This document shows, piece by piece, positions 49,428 to 58,723 of a stretch of 64,000 nt of DNA. The stretch is from Streptomyces spinosisporus (lineage in GTDB: Bacteria > Actinomycetota > Actinomycetes > Streptomycetales > Streptomycetaceae). Positions within the stretch are counted from its first letter, which is position 1; each line of letters opens with the position of its first letter. Location of the stretch: assembly GCF_022698145.1 (NCBI RefSeq), contig NZ_JALDAX010000004.1:434001-498000 (forward strand), written 5' to 3'. The translations under genes and the position numbers were made by a program. The notes beneath the pieces are model-generated. The model did not search any database and had not been told where the DNA came from. It saw only the letters and a list, made by a program, of their open reading frames with translations.

Positions 49428-52097
49428 ATGAGCGAGCACCGTCGCAAACCGCCGCAGCCGCAGGGAGGAGGACGCGCCGCGAACCGTCGTGGCCAGTCCG
49501 GCTTGTCCTCCGGCCGCCGTGCGGCACCGCGAGGCGCCACCGGATCTCCCTCCGACGCATACGGGTCGGAGGGCGAGGAGCGGCCCTACAGTGGCCGAGC
49601 CGAAGCCCGCCGCGCGGCACAGAAGAGTGGAGGCGGCCGCCGCCGAGCGGCCGAGCCCGGCCGCGGGGGTCGACGCGGCGCGCCGGGTGGCCCGAACGGA
49701 CCGGGCCGGGGCAGGGCGCGTACGGGCCCTCCGGGCAAGAAGCGGGTCATCGACTATCCGCGCGCGGGCAAGTACGGCGTCGCGCGCTGGGTGCCGTCGT
49801 GGAAGCTGGTGACTGGACTCTTCATCGGGTTCTTCGGCAGCCTGGTGGCTGTCGCGGGCATCGCCTACGCCATGGTGGGCGTGCCGGACATCGCCAAGAC
49901 CGCGAGCGCCCAGAACAACGTCTTCTACTGGGCCGACGGCAGCGAGATGGTCGCCACGGGCGGCGAGACGAACCGGCAGATCGTCAACCTCTCGCAGATC
50001 CCCAAGAACATGCAGTACGCCGTGATCTCGCAGGAGAACAAGACCTTCGAGACCGACAGCGGCATCGACCCCAAGGGCATCGCCCGCGCCGTCTTCAACA
50101 TGGCCAGGGGCGGTGAGACGCAGGGCGGATCGACCATCACGCAGCAGTACGTGAAGAACGCGATGCTGGACGACCAGTCCCAGACCATCTCCCGTAAGTT
50201 CAAGGAGATCTTCGTCTCGATCAAGGTGGGCGCCACCAAGTCGAAGGACGAGATCATGGCCGGCTATCTCAACTCGGCCTACTACGGGCGCGGTGCCTAC
50301 GGGATACAGGCCGCGGCGCGTGCCTACTTCAACACGGACGCCGTCAAGCTGAACGCCGGCCAGTGCGCGTTCCTGTCGGCGATGCTCAAGGGCGCGACGT
50401 ACTACGACCCGGCGGGTGCGACGTCCATCGACCCGTCCGCCACCCCCGAGGCCAACAGCAAGCGCGCCCTGGTCCAGATGCAGAACACGCTCGACAAGAT
50501 GGTCGCGTACGGGCACCTGGACGCCACGGAGCGGCAGAAGTACACCACGCTGCCCAAGGTGCAGAACCCGCGTTCCAACAGCGACCTCAGGGGTCAGACC
50601 GGCTATCTCGTCGATCTCGCCAAGGCGTACCTGATCAACAACAAGATCCTCACCGCCGATCAGCTGCAGCAGGGTGGCTACTCGATCAAGACGACCTTCG
50701 ACAAGAAGAAGGTCAAGGAACTCGAGGCCTCCGTCACCAAGGTCCAGAAGGCGAACATCAAGCCCAAGGAACGCCCGAAGACGGACACGCACGTCCAGTT
50801 CGGCGGAGCGTCCGTCAACCCGGAAACCGGCGCCATCGAGGCCATCTACGGCGGCGAGGACGCGACCAAGCACTTCACCGACAACGCCGACCAGACGGGC
50901 GCCCAGGTCGGTTCGACCTTCAAGCCGTTCGTGCTGGCGGCGGCGATGAAGTGGGGCGTGCGGGACAAGAGCCTGGGCCCGGAGCAGGCGCAGGACGAGC
51001 GCACCCAGGTCTCCCCGAAGAGCCTGTACAGCGGCAAGAACAGGCTCAAGATCAAGGAGTACGACGGGACGGTCTGGAAGAACGACAAGGGCAAGGAGTG
51101 GCTGCAGACGAACGACGGCAACGAGTCGTACGGCACTCCTCCCCGGTACGACATCGACCTCCGCGAGGCGATGCGTGAGTCGGTGAACTCCGCCTTCGTG
51201 CAACTCGGCATGGACGTCGGGCTGGACAAGGTGAAGGCGGCGGCCATCGATGCCGGCCTCAAGGAGGACAGCCTCGCCGGAACCAGCTACCCGTCCTTCT
51301 CGATCGGTATCTCCGACCCGAGCGCGATCCGCATGGCGGGTGCCTACGCCACCTTCGCGGCCAGCGGCGAGCAGCGCGAGCCGTTCTCCGTCAAGGAAGT
51401 GGAGAGCAAGGACGGCACGATCTACACCCACGAGGACAAGGCCAAGCAGGCCTTCACCTCACAGGTGGCCGACAACGTCACCGACGTGCTGAAGACCGTG
51501 GTCGACAAGGGAACCGGTACCAACGCCCAGCTTCCGGGGCGCGAGGTGGCCGGCAAGACCGGTACCACTGACGGCAACAAGTCGGCCTGGTTCGTGGGCT
51601 ACACCCCGCAGCTGTCCACGGCGATCACGATGTTCCGGTACGACGACGACGAGAGCAAGAAGAACCGCACGTTCCTCGAGATGTATGGAACGGGCGGTCA
51701 GAAGAAGATCCATGGTGCGTCGTTCCCGTCGACGATCTGGCACGACTACATGGAAGAGGCTCTGAAGGGACAGGAGGCGCTGAAGTTCCCCGTCCCGGAG
51801 CCCATCGGTGAGATCGTCAACGACGTTCCGAGCCCGACGCCCACGCCGACGGTGAGTGAGACCGAGGAAGCCACCCCGACGCCGACTCCGACGCCCAGCG
51901 AGACGCTGACGAGTCCGACGCCGACGCCGACCGAGTCCTGCCGGTTCAGCTGGCAGTGCACCGATACCGGTGGCACGGACACGGGTGGCACGGACGGGGG
52001 AGTGACGCCGTCGCCGACGGCCACGGAATCCGGTGGGACCGGCAACAGCAGAGGTAATGGCAATGGAGGCCTCTTCGGGGGCCAGGACGGCGGCTAG
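49428..52097 (+). CDS. Bifunctional penicillin-binding protein (class A PBP)
   Basis: An 889-aa peptidoglycan glycosyltransferase/transpeptidase. The Arg/Gly-rich cytoplasmic tail (1-120) precedes a membrane anchor (about 128-150). Glycosyltransferase motifs: VISQENKTFETDSGID (EN where ED is usual) and GGSTITQQYVKN. Transpeptidase motifs: STFKPF (SxxK), SVNSAF (SxN) and GKTGTT (KTG). The C-terminal tail (about 805-889) has Thr-Pro repeats and a CRFSWQC pair. The ATG has GAGGAG upstream. Confidence 0.95.
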   Translation: MSEHRRKPPQPQGGGRAANRRGQSGLSSGRRAAPRGATGSPSDAYGSEGEERPYSGRAEARRAAQKSGGGRRRAAEPGRGGRRGAPGGPNGPGRGRARTGPPGKKRVIDYPRAGKYGVARWVPSWKLVTGLFIGFFGSLVAVAGIAYAMVGVPDIAKTASAQNNVFYWADGSEMVATGGETNRQIVNLSQIPKNMQYAVISQENKTFETDSGIDPKGIARAVFNMARGGETQGGSTITQQYVKNAMLDDQSQTISRKFKEIFVSIKVGATKSKDEIMAGYLNSAYYGRGAYGIQAAARAYFNTDAVKLNAGQCAFLSAMLKGATYYDPAGATSIDPSATPEANSKRALVQMQNTLDKMVAYGHLDATERQKYTTLPKVQNPRSNSDLRGQTGYLVDLAKAYLINNKILTADQLQQGGYSIKTTFDKKKVKELEASVTKVQKANIKPKERPKTDTHVQFGGASVNPETGAIEAIYGGEDATKHFTDNADQTGAQVGSTFKPFVLAAAMKWGVRDKSLGPEQAQDERTQVSPKSLYSGKNRLKIKEYDGTVWKNDKGKEWLQTNDGNESYGTPPRYDIDLREAMRESVNSAFVQLGMDVGLDKVKAAAIDAGLKEDSLAGTSYPSFSIGISDPSAIRMAGAYATFAASGEQREPFSVKEVESKDGTIYTHEDKAKQAFTSQVADNVTDVLKTVVDKGTGTNAQLPGREVAGKTGTTDGNKSAWFVGYTPQLSTAITMFRYDDDESKKNRTFLEMYGTGGQKKIHGASFPSTIWHDYMEEALKGQEALKFPVPEPIGEIVNDVPSPTPTPTVSETEEATPTPTPTPSETLTSPTPTPTESCRFSWQCTDTGGTDTGGTDGGVTPSPTATESGGTGNSRGNGNGGLFGGQDGG

Positions 52098-52120
52098 CCG
52101 TCACAACGCCCGGCACGGGT

Positions 52121-52134
52121 GTTTCACGTGAAAC
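52121..52134. promoter_or_regulatory. parS: parS centromere site (perfect), left of pair
   Basis: GTTTCACGTGAAAC, 23 bp after the PBP stop and 8 bp before a second parS. Confidence 0.93.
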
Positions 52135-52142
52135 ATGCCCAT

Positions 52143-52156
52143 GTTTCACGTGAAAC
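52143..52156. promoter_or_regulatory. parS: parS centromere site (perfect), right of pair
   Basis: GTTTCACGTGAAAC. Centre-to-centre distance to the left site is 22 bp, two helical turns. Its last C is the first base of the terminator stem. Confidence 0.93.
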
Positions 52157-52193
52157 GAGGGCCGCCGCACCTGAGTGGTTGCGGCGGCCCTCG
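52156..52193 (+). terminator. Terminator after PBP gene
   Basis: Perfect 14-bp stem CGAGGGCCGCCGCA / TGCGGCGGCCCTCG with a 10-nt loop. Confidence 0.8.
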
Positions 52194-52228
52194 GCGTATA
52201 CCTAGACACGTACGGCAGGATGTGCGGC

Positions 52229-53737
52229 ATGCCCAGCGCAGAATCGACGCAAGCGAGCGTGCACGAACCGGACCCGGTGCGGCCGACCACAGAGGACGGG
52301 ATCGCCGCGTCCGGCAGCGAGCTGATCGGCGGCCCCATCGGGCGGCGCGCCCTGCTCGGGATGTCCTGGTGGACTCCCGTCCGGGTCGTGGCGCTCGTGG
52401 CGATCGGCATGTTCGCCCTCGGACTGGTCCAGAAGGCTCCCTGCTACAACGGCGCCTGGTTCTTCGGCGCCAGCTCGCAGTACACGAAGGCGTGCTACTC
52501 CGACATCCCGCATCTTTATCAGGGACGGGGGTTCGCCGACGGGCTTGTGCCGTACTTCGACAAGCTCTCCGGTGACATGCCGTACCTCGAATACCCGGTG
52601 CTGACCGGTGTGTTCATGGAGGTGGCCGCCTGGCTCACGCCGGGCAGCGGCAGCATCCAGGACCAGGAGCAGTGGTACTGGATGGTCAACGCCGGCCTGC
52701 TGATGGTCTGCGCGGCCGTCATCGCGGTCTGTGTGGCCCGTACGCACGCCCGCCGCCCCTGGGACGGACTGCTGGTCGCCCTGGCACCGGCATTCGCGCT
52801 GACCGCCACCATCAACTGGGACCTGCTGGCGGTCGCTCTGACGGCCGCAGCGATGCTGATGTGGTCCCGCGGACGCTCCCTCGCCTTCGGCGTCCTCCTG
52901 GGGCTTGCCACGGCCGCCAAGCTCTATCCGGTCCTGCTGCTCGGCCCACTGCTTCTGCTGTGCTGGCGCGCGGGTAAATGGCGCGACTTCGGCAAAGCCC
53001 TGGCGGGAGCTGTCGTAGCCTGGCTCCTGGTGAACCTGCCGGTGATGCTCTTCGCCTGGGACGGCTGGTCGCAGTTCTACACGTTCAGCCACGACCGGGG
53101 CGTGGACTTCGGCTCCTTCTGGCTGATCATGGCCCAGAACTCGAGCAACCCGCTCACCACGGACACCGTCAACAATCTGGCCATGGCGCTGGTGGTGCTG
53201 TGCTGCGTGGGCATCGCGGTGCTCACGATGACCGCTCCGCGCCGCCCGCGCTTCTCCCAGCTCGCCTTCCTGATCGTCGCGGCGTTCATCCTCACCAACA
53301 AGGTCTACTCGCCGCAGTACGTGCTGTGGCTGGTCCCCCTTGCCGCGCTGGCCCGTCCGAAGTGGCGGGACTTCCTGATCTGGCAGGCGTGCGAGGTCGG
53401 GTACTTCCTGGGCATCTGGCTGTACCTCGCCTACACGACCAGCGGCGACGCCCACAAGGGCCTGCCGCAGGACGGCTATCACTGGGCCATCGGCGTGCAT
53501 CTGCTGGGAACGCTGTACCTGTGCGCCGTCATCGTGCGCGACATCCTCATGCCGGACCGGGATCCCGTACGCCGTGCTGGTGACGACGATCCGTCGGGCG
53601 GTGTGCTGGACGGCGCCGAGGACGTCTTCACCGTCGGCTCGGCGGCGCATCAACCGCGGCACGCGGCCCACTTCGACGGCCCCCAGGTGGAGTGGGGCAG
53701 CCGTGGAACGCCGCCCTCCACGGAGGGTTCGCTGTGA
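52229..53737 (+). CDS. Glycosyltransferase 87 family (DUF2029) membrane protein
   Basis: A 502-aa multi-span (about 10 helices) GT-C-fold protein of the polyprenyl-phosphate-mannose-dependent type (DUF2029/GT87). The conserved external region after helix 1 includes DIPHLYQGRGFADG and the acidic catalytic area near YLEYPVLTGVFME. In actinobacteria relatives add mannose to lipoglycans. The ATG at 52229 has AGGA upstream; ATG at 52220 is possible. It ends in a Gly/Pro-rich tail, convergent with the racemase gene. Confidence 0.88.
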   Translation: MPSAESTQASVHEPDPVRPTTEDGIAASGSELIGGPIGRRALLGMSWWTPVRVVALVAIGMFALGLVQKAPCYNGAWFFGASSQYTKACYSDIPHLYQGRGFADGLVPYFDKLSGDMPYLEYPVLTGVFMEVAAWLTPGSGSIQDQEQWYWMVNAGLLMVCAAVIAVCVARTHARRPWDGLLVALAPAFALTATINWDLLAVALTAAAMLMWSRGRSLAFGVLLGLATAAKLYPVLLLGPLLLLCWRAGKWRDFGKALAGAVVAWLLVNLPVMLFAWDGWSQFYTFSHDRGVDFGSFWLIMAQNSSNPLTTDTVNNLAMALVVLCCVGIAVLTMTAPRRPRFSQLAFLIVAAFILTNKVYSPQYVLWLVPLAALARPKWRDFLIWQACEVGYFLGIWLYLAYTTSGDAHKGLPQDGYHWAIGVHLLGTLYLCAVIVRDILMPDRDPVRRAGDDDPSGGVLDGAEDVFTVGSAAHQPRHAAHFDGPQVEWGSRGTPPSTEGSL

Positions 53738-53790
53738 GCGAACAGGCGGGGCGGGACCGGGGCTGACCCCACGCCCTCTGCCGGCCCAAA

Positions 53791-53831
53791 CGCAAGGAAG
53801 TACACGGGAAAAGCCCGTGTACGCCCTTGCG
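53791..53831. terminator. Bidirectional terminator
   Basis: GTACACGGG / CCCGTGTAC with loop AAAAG, inside an outer CGCAAGG / CCTTGCG stem, between convergent genes. Confidence 0.85.
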
Positions 53832-53864
53832 GCTGTTGGTCGTTGTGCCCGCTCGGCGCCCTGC

Positions 53865-54896
53865 TCAGCGGTCCACGATGCGGTCGAACTGCGTGGTGGT
53901 GTGCCGCAGATGGGCCACCAGCTCCTCGCCCACCTTTGGCTCGGGTGCGTCCGAGGGGACGAACAGGATGGAGACCTGCATGTGGGGCGGCTCCGCGAAC
54001 CAGCGCTGCTTGCCGCCCCAGACGAACGGCGAGAGGTTCCGGTTCACCGTGGCGAGGCCGGCGCGTGCGACGCCCTTGGCGCGCGGCATGACGCCGTGCA
54101 GCGCCTTCGGGGCCTCCAGGCCCACCCCGTGCGAGGTGCCGCCCGCCACGACCACCAGGAAGCCGTCGGAGGCCGCCCTCTGCTGGCGGTACCCGAACCG
54201 GTCCCCCTTGGCGACGCGCGTGACGTCGAGGACCGCCCCGCGGTACTCGGTGGCCTCGTGGTCCCCCAGCCACAGCCGCGTGCCGATGCGGGCGCGGAAG
54301 CGGGTCTGCGGGAACTGCTGCTGCAGCCGGTGGAGTTCCTCGGCCTTGAGGTGGCTGACGAACATCGTGTGCAGCGGCAGCCGGGCCGCGCGCAGATGGT
54401 CCATCCAGCCGATGACCTCCTCGACGGCGTCCGAGCCGTCCGTGCGGTCCAGCGGCAGATGGATCGCGAAGCCCTCCAGGCGGATGTTCTCTATGGCGGC
54501 GTGCAGCTGAGGCAGCTCCTGGGCGCTGATGCCGTGGCGCTTCATCGAGGACATGACCTCGATGACCACACGGGCGCCCACGAGGCCGTACACGCCGTCC
54601 ACGGACGACACGGAGCGGATGACCCGGTCGGGCAGTGGTACGGGCTCCTCGCCGCGCCGGTACGGCGTCAGTACCAGCAGGTCACCGCCGAAGAAGTCCT
54701 TGATGCGCGCGGCCTCGTACGTCGTGCCGACGGCGAGGACGTCCGAGCCGAGGCGCGTGGCCTCTTCAGCCAGCCGTTCGTGCCCGAAGCCGTAGCCGTT
54801 GCCCTTGCAGACGGGGACGAGCCCCGGGAACTGCTCCTGCACGTGCTTGTGGTGCGCCCGCCAGCGCGCGGTGTCGACGTAAAGCGTGAGCGCCAT
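53865..54896 (-). CDS. Alanine racemase-fold PLP protein
   Basis: A 343-aa protein of the alanine racemase N-terminal barrel fold. The PLP lysine motif CKGNGYGFG is near residue 31. Its role may be alanine or other amino-acid racemisation near the cell wall, or PLP handling; it is not certain it is the essential Alr. It is 102 bp downstream of femX. Confidence 0.82.
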   Translation of the reverse strand: MALTLYVDTARWRAHHKHVQEQFPGLVPVCKGNGYGFGHERLAEEATRLGSDVLAVGTTYEAARIKDFFGGDLLVLTPYRRGEEPVPLPDRVIRSVSSVDGVYGLVGARVVIEVMSSMKRHGISAQELPQLHAAIENIRLEGFAIHLPLDRTDGSDAVEEVIGWMDHLRAARLPLHTMFVSHLKAEELHRLQQQFPQTRFRARIGTRLWLGDHEATEYRGAVLDVTRVAKGDRFGYRQQRAASDGFLVVVAGGTSHGVGLEAPKALHGVMPRAKGVARAGLATVNRNLSPFVWGGKQRWFAEPPHMQVSILFVPSDAPEPKVGEELVAHLRHTTTQFDRIVDR

Positions 54897-54997
54897 GGCC
54901 GGACCCGGAACCTTTCTCGTGGCTGCGGTGTATCAGAGATATGGAAGCGAACGAAGCTGTCGGACTCATCGAAGCAAACGGCCGGGGCCGGTGGGGC

Positions 54998-56119
54998 TCA
55001 GCGGCGCGACATGTAGATGTCGAGCGCCTTGTGGAGCAGCTTGTTGAGCGGGAAGTCCCACTCGCCGAGGTACTCGGCGGCCTGGCCGCCCGTGCCCACC
55101 TTGAACTGGATCAGGCCGAAGAGATGGTCGGTCTCGTCCAGGGAGTCGGAGATGCCGCGCAGGTCGTAGACGGTCGCGCCGAGGGCGTAGGCGTCCCGCA
55201 GCATCCGCCACTGCATCGCGTTCGAGGGCCGGACCTCACGCCCGATGTTGTCGGAGGCGCCGTAGGAGTACCAGACGTGCCCGCCGACGATCAGCATGGT
55301 CGCCGCCGAGAGGTTCACACCGTTGTGGCGGGCGAAGTACAGCCGCATGCGGTTGGGATCCTCGGTGTTGAGGGCCGACCACATGCGCTGGAAGTACGAC
55401 AGCGGGCGGGGCCGGAAGTGGTCGCGCACCGCCGTGATCTCGTACAGCCGCTGCCACTCCTCGAGGTCCTGGTAGCCGCCCTGGACGACCTCGACCCCGG
55501 CCTTCTCGGCCTTCTTGATGTTGCGTCGCCACAGCTGGTTGAAGTTCTTGTGGACCTCTTCCAGGGAGCGGTTGGCCAGCGGCACCTGGAAGACATAGCG
55601 CGGCTGGACGTCACCGAAGCCGGCGCCGCCGTCCTCGCCCTGCTGCCAGCCCATGCGCCGCAGCTTGTCGGCGACCTCGAAGGCGCGCGGCTCGATGAAG
55701 TCGGCCTCGATGTCGCGCAGCCGCTTCACGTCGGGGTTCTGGATGCCGCTCTTGATGGAGGCGGCCTCCCAGCGCCGGATGATCACCGGCGGACCCATCT
55801 TCACGGAGAAGGCACCCTGCTGCTTGAGGTGCGCGAGCATCGGTTCCAGCCACTCGGTCAGATTCGGCGCGAACCAGTTGATGACCGGGCCCTCGGGCAG
55901 ATAGGCGAGGTAGCGCTTGATCTTGGGGAGCTGACGGTAGAGGACGAGACCCGCGCCGACCATCTGGCCCGTGCGCTCGTCGAACCAGCCGAGGCTCTCG
56001 GAGCGCCACTCGGCCTTGACATCGGCCCAGGCCGGAACCTGCATGTGGCTCGCCGAGGGCAGGCTCTGGATGAATGCCAGATGCTGCTCGCGACTGATCG
56101 TCCTCAGGGTCAGGCTCAT
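54998..56119 (-). CDS. femX: FemX, lipid II:glycine glycyltransferase
   Basis: A 373-aa FemABX aminoacyltransferase that adds the first glycine to lipid II stem peptides using glycyl-tRNA. Conserved FemAB regions: RYLAYLPEGPVINW, a GNAT-like NLSAATMLIVGGHVWYSYGASD, and DLRGISDSLDETDHLFGL. Streptomyces peptidoglycan has a glycine bridge, so this is likely essential. It starts with ATG after GGAGCGCC. Confidence 0.9.
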   Translation of the reverse strand: MSLTLRTISREQHLAFIQSLPSASHMQVPAWADVKAEWRSESLGWFDERTGQMVGAGLVLYRQLPKIKRYLAYLPEGPVINWFAPNLTEWLEPMLAHLKQQGAFSVKMGPPVIIRRWEAASIKSGIQNPDVKRLRDIEADFIEPRAFEVADKLRRMGWQQGEDGGAGFGDVQPRYVFQVPLANRSLEEVHKNFNQLWRRNIKKAEKAGVEVVQGGYQDLEEWQRLYEITAVRDHFRPRPLSYFQRMWSALNTEDPNRMRLYFARHNGVNLSAATMLIVGGHVWYSYGASDNIGREVRPSNAMQWRMLRDAYALGATVYDLRGISDSLDETDHLFGLIQFKVGTGGQAAEYLGEWDFPLNKLLHKALDIYMSRR

Positions 56120-56299
56120 TCGGGGCGCTCCTCGGGCTGGTGTGTCCCCATGGGTTCAGGGGCTCCGGCTCTCGCGCCGAAGCCTACTGCGCCCGTGCGA
56201 GCGGCCCGAGTGGGCGTACGGAACCCGCACCCCGGCTCGTGGGCCGCCGAGGCGTTCCGTGGTGCTTTATGGAGAGTTGGAGTGACGGTGTCCCTGGCG

Positions 56300-56614
56300 T
56301 CAGCCGATGACCCCGCCGAAGAGGCCGCCGTGCGCCATGCCGAGGAAGAAACCGACGCCCGATGCGCCGAGACCCAGGATGAGCCCGAAGCGCTCGCGGG
56401 TCGTCTCCGAGATCCACTGGCCGTAGGCCCCGGTGATGAGGCCCACCAGGCCGGTCCAGGAGCTGAGCAGGTGCAGGTCGTGGAAGAAACCGGTCACGAA
56501 CGCCACCACACCGAGCACCACGGTCACCGCGAGCAGCGTGTCCTGGATGGGGTGGGGCTTTCCGTCCGTGGCGAAAAGGCCTCCGGCGGTGTTGGGTCGC
56601 AATGCCTGTGCCAT
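56300..56614 (-). CDS. Small membrane protein
   Basis: A 104-aa protein with three hydrophobic helices (about 25-48, 52-70, 82-102). [14 protein letters not shown] is the start, with a CAGGAGG SD 6 nt upstream. Function unknown; Streptomyces relatives are small integral membrane proteins. The 180-bp gap to femX shows nothing else. Confidence 0.8.
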
Positions 56615-56900
56615 GGGGCACCTCCTGCGGAAGACGGCGCATCGTAGCGCCATGCACACCCGATGTGTACAGATTGACGGTCACCGCGACCGGATTTCAA
56701 CCGGAAGCGGGTGGACGGGTACTCTGTACGGTCTGCACCGGTGTCTGCCCAGGCAGTACCAGGGAACCGTCCAGGCCAGACCGGGGATGCCGCTCGTCGG
56801 CCCCCGATTGTCAGTGGCGGCCGATACCGTTGCGTACGCATCACGACCCTCCTGCCACGGAACGACCGTGGCCGCTGAGTCCAAAGGAGGTGGGTTCCAC

Positions 56901-57191
56901 ATGCGTCACTACGAGGTGATGGTCATCCTCGACCCCGATCTCGAGGAGCGCGCTGTCTCCCCGCTGATCGAGAACTTCCTCTCCGTCGTCCGTGAGGGCA
57001 ACGGAAAGGTGGAGAAGGTCGACACCTGGGGCCGTCGTCGTCTCTCGTACGAGATCAAGAAGAAGCCCGAGGGCATCTACTCGGTCATCGACCTGCAGGC
57101 CGAGCCTGCGGTCGTCAAGGAGCTCGACCGCCAGATGAACCTGAACGAGTCGGTCCTCCGGACCAAGGTCCTCCGTCCCGAGACCCACTGA
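56901..57191 (+). CDS. rpsF: 30S ribosomal protein S6
   Basis: A 96-aa S6 protein binding S18 and 16S rRNA in the small-subunit platform. [20 protein letters not shown] and the [15 protein letters not shown] motif are characteristic. ATG with AAAGGAGG SD. First gene of rpsF-ssb-rpsR-rplI. The upstream 286 bp are the promoter region. Confidence 0.98.
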
Positions 57192-57267
57192 GCTCTCCCG
57201 CTCAGCTGATCCCGGGATTCGAGTAGCAGCACAAGCAGCCAGCAGCAAACCCGCCGAGAGGTTCCCC

Positions 57268-57855
57268 ATGGCAGGCGAGACCGTCATCACGGTCGTCGGC
57301 AATCTTGTCGATGACCCCGAGCTGCGCTTCACCCCTTCCGGTGCGGCGGTCGCGAAGTTCCGTGTCGCGTCCACTCCGCGCACCTTCGACCGTCAGACGA
57401 ACGAGTGGAAGGACGGCGAGAGCCTGTTCCTGACCTGTTCGGTCTGGCGTCAGGCGGCGGAGAACGTTGCCGAGTCGCTCCAGCGAGGCATGCGCGTGAT
57501 CGTGCAGGGCCGGCTGAAGCAGCGGTCCTACGAGGACCGTGAGGGCGTCAAGCGCACGGTCTACGAGCTGGACGTCGACGAGGTCGGCGCCAGCCTGCGC
57601 AACGCCACGGCCAAGGTCACCAAGACCACCGGCCGCGGTGGGCAGGGCCAAGGCGGTTACGGCGGCGGTGGCGGCCAGGGTGGCGGCGGCTGGGGTGGGA
57701 ACTCCGGCGGCGGCCAGCAGGGCGGCGGCGCTCCCGCCGACGACCCGTGGGCGACCGGTGCTCCCGCCGGTGGCAACCAGGGCGGCGGTGGCGGCGGCTG
57801 GGGTGGAAACTCCGGCGGCGGCGGTGGCGGCTACTCGGACGAACCCCCCTTCTAG
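57268..57855 (+). CDS. ssb: Single-stranded DNA-binding protein
   Basis: A 195-aa SSB. OB fold at 1-110 ([38 protein letters not shown]). Gly/Gln-rich linker (120-185). The acidic partner-binding tip is SDEPPF. It protects ssDNA at forks and recruits repair proteins. Placed between rpsF and rpsR. Confidence 0.98.
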   Translation: MAGETVITVVGNLVDDPELRFTPSGAAVAKFRVASTPRTFDRQTNEWKDGESLFLTCSVWRQAAENVAESLQRGMRVIVQGRLKQRSYEDREGVKRTVYELDVDEVGASLRNATAKVTKTTGRGGQGQGGYGGGGGQGGGGWGGNSGGGQQGGGAPADDPWATGAPAGGNQGGGGGGWGGNSGGGGGGYSDEPPF

Positions 57856-57913
57856 GCCTCGGGCCCAGGGGTGGGGTCGTACCCACACTTCTTGATCACA
57901 CAGGAGAAACACC

Positions 57914-58150
57914 ATGGCGAAGCCGCCTGTGCGCAAGCCTAAGAAGAAGGTCTGCGCTTTCTGCAAGGACAAGGTCACGTACGTGGACTACAAGGACACG
58001 AACATGCTGCGGAAGTTCATTTCCGACCGCGGCAAGATCCGTGCCCGCCGCGTGACCGGCAACTGCACGCAGCACCAGCGTGACGTCGCCACGGCCGTCA
58101 AGAACAGCCGTGAGATGGCGCTGCTGCCCTACACGTCCACCGCGCGCTAA
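57914..58150 (+). CDS. rpsR: 30S ribosomal protein S18 (zinc-site form)
   Basis: A 78-aa S18. It keeps Cys residues CAFC and CTQH, the zinc-ribbon-like (C+) form; Streptomyces often has a second, zinc-free copy elsewhere. Confidence 0.97.
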   Translation: MAKPPVRKPKKKVCAFCKDKVTYVDYKDTNMLRKFISDRGKIRARRVTGNCTQHQRDVATAVKNSREMALLPYTSTAR

Positions 58151-58168
58151 GGGAAGGGTGACTTACGC

Positions 58169-58615
58169 ATGAAGATCATCCTCACCCACGAGGTCTCCGG
58201 CCTCGGCGCTGCCGGCGACGTCGTCGACGTCAAGGACGGTTACGCTCGCAACTACCTGATCCCGCGGAAGTTCGCTATCCGCTGGACCAAGGGCGGCGAG
58301 AAGGACGTCGAGCAGATCCGTCGTGCTCGCAAGATCCACGAGATCCAGACCATCGAGCAGGCCAACCAGGTGAAGGCCCAGCTCGAGGGCGTCAAGGTCC
58401 GCCTGGCCGTCCGCTCGGGCAACGCCGGTCGCCTCTTCGGTTCCGTCACCCCGGCCGACATCGCTTCCGCGATCAAGGCTTCCGGTGGCCCCGAGGTCGA
58501 CAAGCGTCGCATCGAGCTGGGCTCGCCCATCAAGACGCTGGGCGCCCACGAGACGTCCGTGCGTCTGCACCCCGAGGTTGCCGCCAAGGTCAACATCGAG
58601 GTTGTCGCGGCCTGA
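58169..58615 (+). CDS. rplI: 50S ribosomal protein L9
   Basis: A 148-aa L9. N-terminal [20 protein letters not shown], central helix, and C-terminal rRNA-binding domain. Ends the rpsF operon; a strong terminator follows. Confidence 0.98.
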   Translation: MKIILTHEVSGLGAAGDVVDVKDGYARNYLIPRKFAIRWTKGGEKDVEQIRRARKIHEIQTIEQANQVKAQLEGVKVRLAVRSGNAGRLFGSVTPADIASAIKASGGPEVDKRRIELGSPIKTLGAHETSVRLHPEVAAKVNIEVVAA

Positions 58616-58643
58616 TGGCCGCACGCTCTGCTGAGCAGTTGTG

Positions 58644-58676
58644 AGAGGGGCCGCACCTCATCGGTGCGGCCCCTCT
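58644..58676 (+). terminator. Terminator after rplI
   Basis: Perfect 14-bp stem AGAGGGGCCGCACC / GGTGCGGCCCCTCT with a 5-nt loop. Confidence 0.88.
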
Positions 58677-58707
58677 TGCGTGCCCGCTCTTCCTCTCCGT
58701 GTCGCTT

Positions 58708-58721
58708 GTTTCACGTGAAAC
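58708..58721. promoter_or_regulatory. parS: parS centromere site (perfect)
   Basis: GTTTCACGTGAAAC between convergent rplI and the MATE gene, 31 bp after the terminator. Confidence 0.93.
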
Positions 58722-58723
58722 AC

